From an uncultured Schlesneria sp. (GTDB taxonomy: Bacteria; Planctomycetota; Planctomycetia; Planctomycetales; Planctomycetaceae): a stretch of 44,982 bases of DNA. Shown piece by piece: positions 1 through 10,420 of the stretch; within the stretch, counting starts at the first letter, position 1, and each line of letters begins with the position of its first letter. The notes beneath the pieces are model-generated. The model had not been told where the DNA came from, made no database searches, and was given only the letters and a program-made list of their open reading frames with translations. Made by a program: the position numbers and the translations under genes. The stretch covers positions 1-44,982 of the forward strand of contig CAIULL010000073.1 in assembly GCA_903899985.1 (NCBI GenBank), read 5' to 3'.

Positions 1-1
1 G

Positions 2-2854
2 ATCCCGTTCTGGCGCGGTGAAGCTCCCGGTCGGACGCTCGAACTTTCCGAAGAAGTCTCGCGGCTGCGTGAAGATCTCGAAACGAAACTTGACGATCCA
101 ACGGATGCCGAGAACTGGTTAGTCCTCGAAGCAAACGTCAACTTGGAAACGGCTCACCAGGCGGTCGAATACGCTCGTGCTCAGAAAGCCGCAATCGGTC
201 TATTGCCGACACTTCGAAGGATCGTCTTCGAACGATTCTTTGACGAAAGTGGAGGGATGCAACTGGTCATTCATGCCCCGTTTGGAACACGGATCACCCG
301 TGCGTGGGGACTGGCCATGCGAAAGCGGTTCTGCCGCTCGTTCGACTTTGAACTTCAAGCCAATGCCGACGACGACGGTATTGTTTTGTCATTGGGGCCT
401 CAGCACAGCTTTCCCCTGGAGAGCATGTTTCCGATGCTGAACCCGCGAAACGTGCAAGCGTTGTTTGAGCAAGCGGTTCTGATTGTGCCAATCTTTCAAA
501 ACCGCTGGCGCTGGAACGCCACTCGGGCACTTCAGGTTTCGCGTGCCAAACTTGGTAAAAAGGTCCCGCCGGCACTGCAGCGTTTCCGAAGCGAAGACTT
601 GCTGACAGCTGTGTTTCCCAAATTGACCGGCTGTCAGGAAAACGTCGTGGGGGATATCGAATTGCCCGATCACCCATTGGTGAAACAGACGATGGATGAT
701 TGCCTGTATGAGGCTCACGACATGGACGCACTGAAAGACGTGCTCGGTCGCATTGAGCGAGGTGAAATCGAATTGCTCGCTCGCGATACGCGTGAGCCGT
801 CCCCATTCAGTTATGAATTGATCAATGCGAACCCGTACGCATTTCTGGACGGAGGCGAAGTCGCTGAACGTCGGGCGCGAGCGGTCTCAACGCGCAGGTC
901 ACTTTCCGTCGAAAGCGTCCAGGATCTGGGGCGTCTCGATCCCGAAGCCATTTCGCAAGTGGTCGCCGAAGCACAACCACTGGTTCGAAATGCCGATGAA
1001 CTGCACGACGCGCTGCTCAGCCGAATCCTGTTACCAGAAAAGGAAGGCCTTGATTGGCGTGAATTTTTCCAGGAACTGGTGGCTGACGGACGAGCCACCG
1101 AGGTCCGCTGGTCGACAAAAGACGAGAATATTGAGCAAACCGCCTGGGCTGCCACCGAACGAATGCCGGCAGTCATTGCGGCGTTTCCCCAAGCCACTTG
1201 GAATCCTGCGGTGACCGTACCGGCAGAGGTTCAGCAAGATTGGGAAATGACCGACGCGCGGGTGGCACTCGTTCGTGGATTGCTGGAAATCTGCGGCCCG
1301 ATTACGGGCGAAATGGTGAAAGAACGGATCGGCATCACCTCAGGACAGGCGACCGCCTCACTGGAGGCACTCGAGGGGGAAGGGGTCGTCCTGCGCGGTC
1401 GCTTCACCGCTCCTGCTTCGAAAGAAAAGTCTGATGACGAATTGAATCTCGTGATTGAGGCTCCCGATGAATCGGGTGAGTCCCGTAATTTTCCCAGCGT
1501 GACCAGTACAGAATGGTGCCATCGTCGATTACTTGCTCGTATTCATCGACTGACGATGGATGGGTTAAGGAAGCAGATTGAACCCGTCGGTGTTGATGTC
1601 TTTCTCAGGTTTCTGACTCGTCATCAAGGCGTTTCGTGGTCACATCGCCGAGGAGGGTCAAATGGTCTGTTCGAAGTCATCGCTCAACTTCAAGGACTTG
1701 ATATTCCCTCCGTTGCCTGGGAAAGGGACATACTTCCTTTAAGGATCGAAAATTATCAAGCAGAGTGGTTGGATGAGCTTTGTTTGACGGGGGAAGTCGG
1801 CTGGGGGCGATTATTCCCTCCACCCAGGAACCCTGATAAATCCCGTCCAATGGCCAGCTTGACCCGAGTTGCTCCGATCTCATTCTTCCTGCGGGAAGAC
1901 TCGATCTGGCTTGGCACCCGTTCACCGCAGCTTGACTTCGATGGCCTCAGCAGTCCTGCTCGACAAGTTTACGAGCTATTGGAAAGTCGCGGCGCGATGT
2001 TCGCTGCAGATATTCTCACTGCCACTCGAATGCTGAACGATCATCTCGACGACGCGCTCGGTGAATTAGTCGCACGAGGTTTCTTGACTGCAGACGGTTT
2101 CGCGGGTCTGCGTGCACTCGTCGGAGAAAAACCAAGCCCTTCGCGAAGGCCCGGCCGACAAAAAGTCGAGCGCAAGCGAACGACCAAGGCTGCGATTGGA
2201 AGATGGTCGATTCGTTCCGCTGCCAACAAATTGATCGATCCTGAATCCGCTTCAGGTTCAAAAAGCGATTCGCGAGTTCTGACCGAAGCGGCCACGAAAA
2301 TACAGCCGTCACAAGAGACAAACCCAATTGATCCAATCGGCGAGAATCCCCGCGTGCGCCGCGAACGAGTCAACGAAGACTGGGCATGGCAATTACTTCG
2401 TCGTTGGGGTGTCGTCTTCCGCGATTTACTCACCCGCGAAGATGGAGCCCCTGCCTGGTACGAGCTACTGCAAGTCTTAAGGCGTCTCGAAGCCCGCGGT
2501 GAAATTCGTGGTGGACGATTTATTTCAGGTGTGGCCGGCGAACAATTCGCATTGACCGACAGCGTCCAGCACCTGAGACGACTTCGAGATGAAGGGGCGA
2601 CACAAGAACTTGTTGTGGTTTCCGGTGCCGATCCGCTGAATCTCGTCGGCATCATCACCCGGCAGGAACGAGTCCCCTGCACGGCATCCAACCGCGTCGC
2701 CTTTCTCGACGGTCTGCCCGTCGCGTGCCTGCAAGGGGGTGAAGTCCGCTGGCTGGGGCAGGTCTCGCGTGAGTTGATGCCCACTGTTCTTGAGCGACTT
2801 CGCTCAGCCTCACTCCTCGTGCCAGAAAAAGCAGATAAAGTACCGGTAAAATGA
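2..2854 (+). CDS. Lhr-type large ATP-dependent helicase, C-terminal part (5' end outside window)
   Basis: The reading frame is open from base 2, so the gene begins left of the window; the TTG at 143 is not a real start. The first residues read IPFWRGEAPGRT, typical of the segment after the two RecA domains of Lhr (large helicase-related) proteins. Residues 30-280 match the DEAD/H-associated domain of this family, with HAPFGTRITRAWGLAMRKR, a long helical block, and FSYELINANPYAFLDGGE. The rest is the winged-helix and C-terminal extension seen in long bacterial Lhr proteins, with a basic low-complexity linker (about 1,990-2,340 bp). The family unwinds RNA:DNA or DNA duplexes and is linked to DNA repair. 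The ATPase motifs lie outside the window and cannot be checked. Assignment by motif resemblance; good confidence in family, none in substrate. Confidence 0.85.
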   Translation: MPFWRGEAPGRTLELSEEVSRLREDLETKLDDPTDAENWLVLEANVNLETAHQAVEYARAQKAAIGLLPTLRRIVFERFFDESGGMQLVIHAPFGTRITRAWGLAMRKRFCRSFDFELQANADDDGIVLSLGPQHSFPLESMFPMLNPRNVQALFEQAVLIVPIFQNRWRWNATRALQVSRAKLGKKVPPALQRFRSEDLLTAVFPKLTGCQENVVGDIELPDHPLVKQTMDDCLYEAHDMDALKDVLGRIERGEIELLARDTREPSPFSYELINANPYAFLDGGEVAERRARAVSTRRSLSVESVQDLGRLDPEAISQVVAEAQPLVRNADELHDALLSRILLPEKEGLDWREFFQELVADGRATEVRWSTKDENIEQTAWAATERMPAVIAAFPQATWNPAVTVPAEVQQDWEMTDARVALVRGLLEICGPITGEMVKERIGITSGQATASLEALEGEGVVLRGRFTAPASKEKSDDELNLVIEAPDESGESRNFPSVTSTEWCHRRLLARIHRLTMDGLRKQIEPVGVDVFLRFLTRHQGVSWSHRRGGSNGLFEVIAQLQGLDIPSVAWERDILPLRIENYQAEWLDELCLTGEVGWGRLFPPPRNPDKSRPMASLTRVAPISFFLREDSIWLGTRSPQLDFDGLSSPARQVYELLESRGAMFAADILTATRMLNDHLDDALGELVARGFLTADGFAGLRALVGEKPSPSRRPGRQKVERKRTTKAAIGRWSIRSAANKLIDPESASGSKSDSRVLTEAATKIQPSQETNPIDPIGENPRVRRERVNEDWAWQLLRRWGVVFRDLLTREDGAPAWYELLQVLRRLEARGEIRGGRFISGVAGEQFALTDSVQHLRRLRDEGATQELVVVSGADPLNLVGIITRQERVPCTASNRVAFLDGLPVACLQGGEVRWLGQVSRELMPTVLERLRSASLLVPEKADKVPVK

Positions 2855-3109
2855 ACTTCGCATGTCCGAAATTCACGAACTTCGACCACACGGTGAAAAA
2901 AGGCTCGTTTGTCATTTCCTGCGATCCTGAATTGACGTCGTTGATCCTAACGGGCGTTTCTTGCGTTCATTCAATTCGCATCAGTTGAGTAATTGTAAAA
3001 CCACGGAATCGTCTTCGGCGAGAAGTAGCCATGATTACGGAAATCTGGTTATCGTAGATCGGTTCCAAAAGATTCCTGGTACTTCACGAAAATAGACGGG
3101 ACCTGGCAG

Positions 3110-4846
3110 ATGTCCGATCCGATCGAGCGTAAAAGTGTCGCTGAACAGCCTATGTATATTCTTCTGGCATTAGCGCTCGTGGGAATCATCTTCCTGATGC
3201 AAATCGCAATTCCCCTGGGCTCGTACTACGCCATCTACGGTGCAGTGAAACCAGGAGACCTGATTACAACGACGGTTCCTGAATATGCACACGCGGCATT
3301 GTGGAAAGGCCGCATCTGGCATCCGGCTTTGACTGTTAAGCCAAACTTCAATGGCAATGGGATGCTGAAATCTTTTGATCCTGCCACGGGGACATCAACA
3401 GAATCCGGAATACAGATTCCATTCCCGATATCGGGTCTGTTAGCAGACGGTGATCGGCTATGGACACTTTCTTCAAACACGGTCGTCCGCGTTGAAGGGG
3501 AAAAAGCAACCGAATTCAAACCCAAAGTGTTATTAAACCGACCGTCCGATCCGTTTCTTTATGACGGCAAGGTCGCTGTAGTCGACATCACCAAATCAGG
3601 AACGCCAAAACTTCTGGTATTTCAAGACAAAGAATGGGAGGATCTTGGTACCGTTTTGGTCCCGTTAAATCTCACATGGACGACCGTTGATGGCAAACAG
3701 GTGTTGACTCCGCCAAACAAACCTTCCGCCGTGAGCATCCGATTAAACGACATCAAAGTCATCTCTCAAAACGGCCAATTCCATCTGTTCCTGGCGGATG
3801 GTTCGATCGTCGCCTATCGGACAGGTCTTGAACTGGCAACCCCTTCCGCTCTCGCGCCCGACAACGTCGACACGGCCGTCGATTTAAGCGACTTGAAAGA
3901 CTGGGAAGTCGCCTGCCCCGCTACCGTCAGAATCGGCCTTCGAGGTAAAGATTTCTTCAAGGCAGGACTGGTGGATGGTCAACCCGTTGTCATCACGACA
4001 CCGTCGTCAACCACGGGGCCATTTCAGGCAAGTTCGTTAATCGGCTATCGAAGAATTGATGGAACCTGGCAGAAAACCGCCGAGCAGCAAACCCCTGGGA
4101 TCACGGAACTCTTAACCGTCACCGACGGGGAAAAAACTTACGTCGGAGGCGCGTCAGTGGTACAGACATTGCGCATGCACGAAGTGATTGGCAACGAAAT
4201 TCATCCCACCGGTGCTGTTGTGAAAGCGCCGGTTCACCCGCTAGAACAGCCGATGAAGCAGTTGGTTTTCATTGGTCAGTGTGTCTACTGGCCCACCTTG
4301 CTTATGCTGGCTTTGGGTCTCAGTTGGCTGATGAGGCGCTACCGCGCCTCATCGTATCAATTCGGCTTAACAGCCGTCGAACTGGCCACGATCACTCGCC
4401 GAGGCATTGCACGTGTTATCGACTATTTTGTTTATGTCATCCCCGTTTATCTTTTCGTGATGGCCATGGGAATGTCATCCAAGGAACAAGTCGCTGAAAA
4501 CATGGACAAAATGTTTGACTTCAGTGACAAGGGAATGTTTCTTCAACTGGTCTGGCTCACGTTCGGTTCGCTATTGATACAGGTCGTGATTCTGCTTGTG
4601 ACATCACTGTTCCAGGGGTATTGGGGTGTCACTCTAGGGAAATGGATCTGTGGCATTCGGACGGTTCGAACAACACTCCGTCCTTGTGGATTTCTGCGGT
4701 CGGTCCTGCGAGAAATTCTGATGCTGGTTGATACACTTTTCTCTTGGACCTGGGTTCCGGCCGTACTCTTTATCGCATTCACCAGTTGCCAGCAAAGGCT
4801 TGGCGATCTTGCGGCCGATACGATTGTGATTCGTAAACCGAAGTAA
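3110..4846 (+). CDS. RDD family membrane protein with large extracytoplasmic domain
   Basis: A 578-residue membrane protein. One transmembrane segment lies at about residues 15-38. Then comes a soluble domain of about 340 residues rich in beta strands (repeated pattern of short hydrophobic strands and Gly/Asp turns, possibly propeller-like). A second membrane segment is near 385-405, and the C-terminal RDD domain starts near residue 430. RDD hallmarks are RGIARVIDYFVYV, GVTLGKWICGIRTV and QQRLGDLAADTIVI. RDD proteins are poorly understood; some are linked to Na+/Li+ transport. The soluble domain inserted before the RDD domain is unusual compared with the short stand-alone forms. The start ATG has no strong Shine-Dalgarno. 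The gene stands alone, 255 bp after the helicase gene, and converges on the next gene with 6 bp between stops. Confidence 0.85.
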   Translation: MSDPIERKSVAEQPMYILLALALVGIIFLMQIAIPLGSYYAIYGAVKPGDLITTTVPEYAHAALWKGRIWHPALTVKPNFNGNGMLKSFDPATGTSTESGIQIPFPISGLLADGDRLWTLSSNTVVRVEGEKATEFKPKVLLNRPSDPFLYDGKVAVVDITKSGTPKLLVFQDKEWEDLGTVLVPLNLTWTTVDGKQVLTPPNKPSAVSIRLNDIKVISQNGQFHLFLADGSIVAYRTGLELATPSALAPDNVDTAVDLSDLKDWEVACPATVRIGLRGKDFFKAGLVDGQPVVITTPSSTTGPFQASSLIGYRRIDGTWQKTAEQQTPGITELLTVTDGEKTYVGGASVVQTLRMHEVIGNEIHPTGAVVKAPVHPLEQPMKQLVFIGQCVYWPTLLMLALGLSWLMRRYRASSYQFGLTAVELATITRRGIARVIDYFVYVIPVYLFVMAMGMSSKEQVAENMDKMFDFSDKGMFLQLVWLTFGSLLIQVVILLVTSLFQGYWGVTLGKWICGIRTVRTTLRPCGFLRSVLREILMLVDTLFSWTWVPAVLFIAFTSCQQRLGDLAADTIVIRKPK

Positions 4847-4852
4847 CCTGCG

Positions 4853-5593
4853 TTACTTCTTTGCCTTCTCAGCCTCTTTCCGCTTCTGATAGTCGGCCAG
4901 GACCCCTTCCGGGTCATCGTTGAATGCCTCGCGGCAACCGGTGCAACAGACGTAATAGTTCTTCCCCTTATGGGTCACTGTGATCGTGCCCAGTCCGCCA
5001 GTCACCACACACTCCGGCCCCGCAGATCCCGCCACGGCGAGTCGCGTACCTTCACGTTGATAACCGATTTCCGCGACGCGTGTGAAAAACGATTGCTGCT
5101 CGGGCCGCTTCTCCATTAACAAAGTCACCCGGTTGTCATTCAGCACCGACAACGTGGCACGATGGATCTCTTTCTGTTCATCCACGTCCGATTCCAAAAT
5201 CAGCCGTTTCTCGTCCAGTTTGCCTCGATAGGTCCGTGACGTGTCATCCAGTAAATTGACCACAAGCACGTACAACTTCTTGGATTCATCGTAGCTCAGT
5301 AGCGCCGATTTCCAGTGCTTGCCCGCACTGACGTTCCACCGGATTCCCTGGCTCTTGGGTTTCAGTTCCCAAAGCGATTCTGCCCGCTCTTGCCAGGCAC
5401 CCGTTTGTGACCCGCGTTTTGGCTGACCCACTCCGCGCCAGCCTCCAATCAGAACATTGAATTCCTGCAGGGCTTGAATCGACACAAGCTTTGTCGATTC
5501 ACCGATCGGATCGTCCGCCATGCTTGTGAATCCGATACCCAGAAAAAGGCCAGCCACCCAAAGGGTTCGTTGCATCCGAGGTGGGTAACTCAT
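4853..5593 (-). CDS. Secreted protein with C-terminal YHS-type metal-binding domain
   Basis: The protein has a signal peptide (hydrophobic stretch LWVAGLFLGIGFTSMA) ending near residue 26, a middle domain of about 130 residues with IGGWRGVGQP and YDESKKLYVLVVNLLDD resembling lipocalin-like beta sheets, and a C-terminal YHS/TRASH-like module. In that module GKNYYVCCTGCREAFNDDP carries the CC..C and the trailing F and DP of copper- or heme-associated YHS domains, followed by a charged Lys/Glu tail. I chose the ATG at 5593 because GGAG lies 7 nt upstream; the frame is open to a TTG at 5605. It probably binds metal outside the cytoplasm. Specific function unknown. Confidence 0.75.
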   Translation of the reverse strand: MSYPPRMQRTLWVAGLFLGIGFTSMADDPIGESTKLVSIQALQEFNVLIGGWRGVGQPKRGSQTGAWQERAESLWELKPKSQGIRWNVSAGKHWKSALLSYDESKKLYVLVVNLLDDTSRTYRGKLDEKRLILESDVDEQKEIHRATLSVLNDNRVTLLMEKRPEQQSFFTRVAEIGYQREGTRLAVAGSAGPECVVTGGLGTITVTHKGKNYYVCCTGCREAFNDDPEGVLADYQKRKEAEKAKK

Positions 5594-5655
5594 TGCCGTC
5601 TCCAAGCCCGATTTTTTGATAGGAAGTCGATCTTGCTGATGATTGTGACAAAAAG

Positions 5656-6086
<431 letters not shown>

Positions 6087-6221
6087 ACTCACTCTACGGC
6101 TTTAGCCCGGTTCACGATAGGGTTCGAAAGGAATCATCGGCAATTTGCCTGCTGAATAGCAGGATCAGTCTTTATCGGTTTTGTCGACTTCCAGCCCGGG
6201 CAAGCTGATCTGCGACTCCTG

Positions 6222-8624
6222 CTACTGCGTTTCGATTTCGAAATGCGAGACCATCCATCCTCGAGTTGTCGTGGATGCCGAGCTGAAGCCTCGGGTTGGT
6301 GTGTCGCTGGCGACCGCCGCAACAAGTACATCCAGGGGGCTCGCAGAACCTCCGCGCACAGACCGCGTCGCCACTGAACGAACGATCGGCTGATCCAGGG
6401 CGGGTAAAATCAACATATCCGTTGCCGGAGGCGGGTCGATTGTGGCCAGAATTTTTAATGTGTCACGGCCTGATTTAATGCCGTCGGGAAGTGCGGCCTT
6501 CAATTTCAGTTTGTAGTTGCCGCCCCCTTGATCGATCGGAATGAATGGATCATCCGGATGTGCCACCGAAATCGCCCAGTCGGGACCCAGGTCAAGCACA
6601 ACAACGTTGATATCATCGGCTGAATTATTGGTGATGGACAACACGACAACATCTCCCTCATTGATGTGTGCCAACTGTCCAACGGGGAACGGCGTGAGTT
6701 TCTGTGGAAGTTCTTGTTCAAGCTGAAAACCCTTGGGGGTTCGCAAGAGTTCGGTTGACACGCGATTGCGCAGTGTCGAAAGAGGATCAGTGTTATCGAG
6801 TTGTCGCAGCGCCTGGTATCGTGAAAGATGCGTCAATCGATCGACGACCGACTTGGCAGCTGCGGCATCAGCAACTTTCAATTCGGGGCGAATGGCAAGT
6901 GACTCGCCGGTTGCATCGCAAATCTGGTACGTGTTGCCATCCTTGCTTGTCGTCACGAGAAAATCCGCAGGTCCCGAGTCGCTGGTCGCCAGTTCCAGCC
7001 ACTTCGATCCGGACAATCCGTCGCGGACACGTGTCAGCGCTCGATCTGCTGCGGCGGGTACTTTGCCATCGGGACGGAGCACTCGGACCGTGCGAATCAA
7101 CCGCTGGCTGATTCCAGCCGGCACCGCCAGATCGCCGACTTTTGGTTTCTGTTTTCCAAATAGTTTTGTGATATCTGACTTTGACTCGGTTGGTCCCGCC
7201 GAACTGACGCGCACGAGCGCGATTTTTGTCGTATCACTTGGTTTTTTTGTACCCGCCGGGTGGATCGTAAACTCGGCACCCACCTGGACGAGTCCTGCAA
7301 GTCCCGATTTGATTGTCAATTTCTGCCCGTCAGGGGTGACCGAAAGAACCGGAATCGCCGCATCGAATTCGGCTGAGACCTGACCGAGAAACGCTCGGTT
7401 CGGATCGCCAAACATCATGGGAGTTTGCATCGGAAACTGCCCGTGAATACGAGCTTCAATCACGTCGAACAACTGCCGTATTGAGACATTGTCGCTGTTT
7501 TGGCCGACACTGTTACAGAGCCAGTATGTCAATGCTCCCTGTGACGGTCCTCCGTCAAATGGAAATTCTCGCGCCAGCTCTGACGGACGACATGCCGCCA
7601 GGACCACGGAACCACCCGACTCTGCCGTGGCCGCCATACCGCGTGTGGATTCAAATCCACGCGTACTACTGCCCACATCGCGACGTGCTAACGCTTCCAG
7701 TTCGGCCAGCGTTCCCACCTGGCTTTCCTGTAAGCGTTTCGTTCGGTCAACGAATTCGACACCGCGAACTCGCACGTTTTGCTCACCACGTACGACCGCG
7801 CGAGTTGCACCTCCTGAGTGGCAACAATCGAATATGACAGTGACCACCAGCTTCTGATCAGACAGTTCTTTCAAGAGTTTGACGATTTCGACGTCGCGCA
7901 CGTATCGCGCCGAGGAAGTTCCAATGTCGACAGGGACAAGCGTCTCATCAAGACCGTTGGTGCCTTTGATTTTTGGGATGATCGTCGGACAGCGACCACC
8001 GTGTCCCGAATAGTGAATATAAACGTGGTCGCCCGGTGCGGCGTTCTTTAACAGCGTACGAAATCCACCGACAATGTTCTCGTAAGTCGGCAACTGGTCG
8101 GCCGGCTCTTTGGGTTTACCAGACCCGTTGTCTGTCGACGTGAGTAGAATCAGGCGTTGGTCATCCAGTCCGGCTCGCTTCTTTAACAGTTCCGCAATTC
8201 GGCGCGCATCGCTCACGCAGCCACCAAGGCTCGGATACGATCCTTCATCGAGTGAATTCGGTAGATAGAGATCGCATCCGATGACCAAGGCATGAATCAC
8301 GGGTTGCTTCGAGAGTTTCGAGCCAGTCTTCACGGCAGCCGATGCTCCGGGCTTTGCGACGACGCTGGAGCTTTTACCCGATTTGGTTTCCGCAGTCGTT
8401 TTTGATCTTTTTTTGGGAACGGGTTTCGGCTTGGCAACCGTTTCGGATTTTTCGGAACTGGACTTCGAAGCGGTCTTCTTTAACGTTTTTTTTGGCGTTT
8501 TCTTCGCGGCATGACCTGCGACCGTGGTCGGTCGCTTCTTCTTGACGCCCGCCGAGGCGACGGGCGTTTTCTTCATGGCGGTCGGCGATTTGGCAGCCTC
8601 CACAGACTTTTTTGGTTTGGCCAT
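6222..8624 (-). CDS. Caspase family (metacaspase, C14) protein with Lys-rich N-terminal tail
   Basis: An 800-residue protein. Residues 1-110 are a Lys/Ala/Ser/Pro-rich disordered tail resembling histone H1-like tails. Residues about 108-400 form a caspase-fold p20 domain: VIHALVIGCDLY as first strand, catalytic His in HYSGHGGR (H208), and catalytic Cys in VIFDCCHSGG (C268). Both catalytic residues are present. GLDETLVPVD between them is typical of bacterial metacaspases. After residue 420 there is a beta-rich C-terminal half, with SITNNSADDINVVVLDLGPD resembling the DUF4384-like domain that often follows bacterial caspases. No signal peptide or membrane segment is visible, so it is probably cytoplasmic. 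Bacterial metacaspases usually cleave after Arg/Lys and are tied to programmed death and phage defence. It is the second gene of an operon with the phospholipase D-type gene, 62 bp downstream of it. Confidence 0.9.
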   Translation of the reverse strand: MAKPKKSVEAAKSPTAMKKTPVASAGVKKKRPTTVAGHAAKKTPKKTLKKTASKSSSEKSETVAKPKPVPKKRSKTTAETKSGKSSSVVAKPGASAAVKTGSKLSKQPVIHALVIGCDLYLPNSLDEGSYPSLGGCVSDARRIAELLKKRAGLDDQRLILLTSTDNGSGKPKEPADQLPTYENIVGGFRTLLKNAAPGDHVYIHYSGHGGRCPTIIPKIKGTNGLDETLVPVDIGTSSARYVRDVEIVKLLKELSDQKLVVTVIFDCCHSGGATRAVVRGEQNVRVRGVEFVDRTKRLQESQVGTLAELEALARRDVGSSTRGFESTRGMAATAESGGSVVLAACRPSELAREFPFDGGPSQGALTYWLCNSVGQNSDNVSIRQLFDVIEARIHGQFPMQTPMMFGDPNRAFLGQVSAEFDAAIPVLSVTPDGQKLTIKSGLAGLVQVGAEFTIHPAGTKKPSDTTKIALVRVSSAGPTESKSDITKLFGKQKPKVGDLAVPAGISQRLIRTVRVLRPDGKVPAAADRALTRVRDGLSGSKWLELATSDSGPADFLVTTSKDGNTYQICDATGESLAIRPELKVADAAAAKSVVDRLTHLSRYQALRQLDNTDPLSTLRNRVSTELLRTPKGFQLEQELPQKLTPFPVGQLAHINEGDVVVLSITNNSADDINVVVLDLGPDWAISVAHPDDPFIPIDQGGGNYKLKLKAALPDGIKSGRDTLKILATIDPPPATDMLILPALDQPIVRSVATRSVRGGSASPLDVLVAAVASDTPTRGFSSASTTTRGWMVSHFEIETQ

Positions 8625-8686
8625 TGTCGGACCTGTTGAAGTTCTAGAGACAGTCAGGATTGAAAACTTCCAAAATCAAATTGCAC

Positions 8687-10420
8687 TCAGTCCTGGTAAA
8701 ATTCATGCCAGGAGATGGTTTGTTGCGCGGCGCGCGTCCCTCGAGTCTTGTCTAACTTCGCCACTTCCGGAAGTAAGGGCATCGCTCCCCGTTCTGTGGT
8801 GAGGTTTTGTGTGGCACGAACGTCCCAGTCGTACTCGAAGATCTGCCCGTAGTATTTGGCGACCTTAGGATTGTAAATGATCAACCCGGCATCCCGATTG
8901 AACCGAACTCCGTCAGCGGAATAGTTCTGGCTCGAGACCATCGCAACCTGGGAATCGACCACAATCCCCTTATTGTGACAGCCCCCCAGCATCTTCACTT
9001 TGCTCATATCGAAGCCGAACGACTTCATCGACTGCAACATCTCGCGAGAGTTGCCACCATTCCGCAGGATAATTCGTAAGTCAACTCCCGCACGTTGACG
9101 GTCGAGAAGCGCCTCGACCAACTCCTTGAGTCCGGGCTTGCCCATCCCGTCCGGGAACGTGCTCGGGACCATGATATATTGATTCTGGAAATAAAGCGAT
9201 TTTTTTGCCGAACGGATCAGCTTCACGACGTTCTCGCCGTAATTATCAGGGGTCAGCAAGGGTTGAACACGGACAGGATCAGCGGCCGTGAATGTGAATT
9301 TTTTGGCGGGAAAAATCCTCACTTCTTTCATTGGAGCACGGACAGCAGTTTCGTCGGGCAGGACAAGATCGGGAAGTGCGGGGGGAACGATCCCGCGCGT
9401 CCCTTCGTCTGCAACCCGTCGCGCCTCGGCAACATCGAACTTGATGTATCCCTCGAACGTCTTCGCAAGCTTCGCATTGTCGGAAATCACATGCCATTCG
9501 CGGTTATGGCCCGACAGCAGTCGACGCTGTCCGGCAGTGTCGAGCTTCGATGCGTCCTCGGCAGGTTGGTTTGACCCCTGCCAATTTCCGCTAGAAAGCC
9601 AGAACTGGTTGCTGTCGCGAACCGCAACCTTGATGTGATAAGCGTTGGGATACAGGACTCCAACTGCAGCCGTTGAGGAATCAAACTTGTCTTTAAGAGC
9701 GGCTTTCAAATCGTCCACAACCTGCTCTTCGGTCATTTCACCTTCACGTTTCGGATTCGATTTGCGGTCGAGATTGAGTGTTAACGTTCCACTCGAATTG
9801 ACAGCTGCGTCTTTCACACCCTCAAAAACATGTTTGGCAGTGAAGTCGTACATTGCGATCGTCAACGATTTTTTCGTCTCTTTCAGGTAGTTCTGCAAAG
9901 TCGGCCAGCCGGCATCAGGACTGGCGTGACATAGCAAAGTCATCGCGCCGGTCACGGGAGCTAATTTCAGATCCTTCGGCTCACGATATGCGCGACCCGG
10001 TCTTACCGCGCCTCGCGTGACTTCCTCGACTGTCGGCGTCTCACCAGGCGCGAGTAATCGTTCCGTCGATACCCCCGGCGGAGTCACAACTGCCGCTCGA
10101 GTTCCTGCCTTGGGTTTGTTCAGATGAAGATACTGCTGTGCTGGGGTTGCGGGAGCCACGTCGACGGGAATCCCATCCAGTTCCGTCGGGAGCAGTTGAT
10201 CTCCTAACGCCGCCTTTGGAAGCTTGTTCAACACGGTCACAACAACACAAGGTGTATCCGTGGGCCAGCCGTTCGTGAATTTGAAACCTGTCTGGACATC
10301 CACCACGTTTCGATCACGCAGCAACTTTGCCCGGTATCGGTCCGCAACGGATCGAGCCGCAGAAAACGCGACGCGCAAAACTGCTTCGTATGCATCATTA
10401 TTCGACGAAGGGTTCGACAT
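8687..10420 (-). CDS. Phospholipase D-like protein with two intact HKD motifs
   Basis: A 577-residue protein. Residues 1-100 are a separate domain with the pattern VDVQTGFKFTNGWPT, VVVTVLNKLPK and LDGIPVDVAPATP, resembling the N-terminal barrel of Nal1-like trypsin-fold proteins but without a Ser protease triad. Residues about 150-560 are the two-lobed phospholipase D fold. The first motif is HIKVAVRD (H262, K264, D269) with SSGNW after it. The second is HNKGIVVD (H482, K484, D489) with SSQNY. Both fit HxKx4D, so the enzyme should be active as a phosphodiesterase on phospholipid or nucleic acid; sequence alone does not decide which. No signal peptide is seen. It is the promoter-proximal gene of the operon with the caspase gene and diverges from the CHAT gene. 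Confidence 0.85.
   Translation of the reverse strand: MSNPSSNNDAYEAVLRVAFSAARSVADRYRAKLLRDRNVVDVQTGFKFTNGWPTDTPCVVVTVLNKLPKAALGDQLLPTELDGIPVDVAPATPAQQYLHLNKPKAGTRAAVVTPPGVSTERLLAPGETPTVEEVTRGAVRPGRAYREPKDLKLAPVTGAMTLLCHASPDAGWPTLQNYLKETKKSLTIAMYDFTAKHVFEGVKDAAVNSSGTLTLNLDRKSNPKREGEMTEEQVVDDLKAALKDKFDSSTAAVGVLYPNAYHIKVAVRDSNQFWLSSGNWQGSNQPAEDASKLDTAGQRRLLSGHNREWHVISDNAKLAKTFEGYIKFDVAEARRVADEGTRGIVPPALPDLVLPDETAVRAPMKEVRIFPAKKFTFTAADPVRVQPLLTPDNYGENVVKLIRSAKKSLYFQNQYIMVPSTFPDGMGKPGLKELVEALLDRQRAGVDLRIILRNGGNSREMLQSMKSFGFDMSKVKMLGGCHNKGIVVDSQVAMVSSQNYSADGVRFNRDAGLIIYNPKVAKYYGQIFEYDWDVRATQNLTTERGAMPLLPEVAKLDKTRGTRAAQQTISWHEFYQD

Noticed and set aside
2041-2889. 282-codon frame on the minus strand
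   Set aside because: Lies wholly opposite the helicase gene; Arg/Ser-rich shadow composition.
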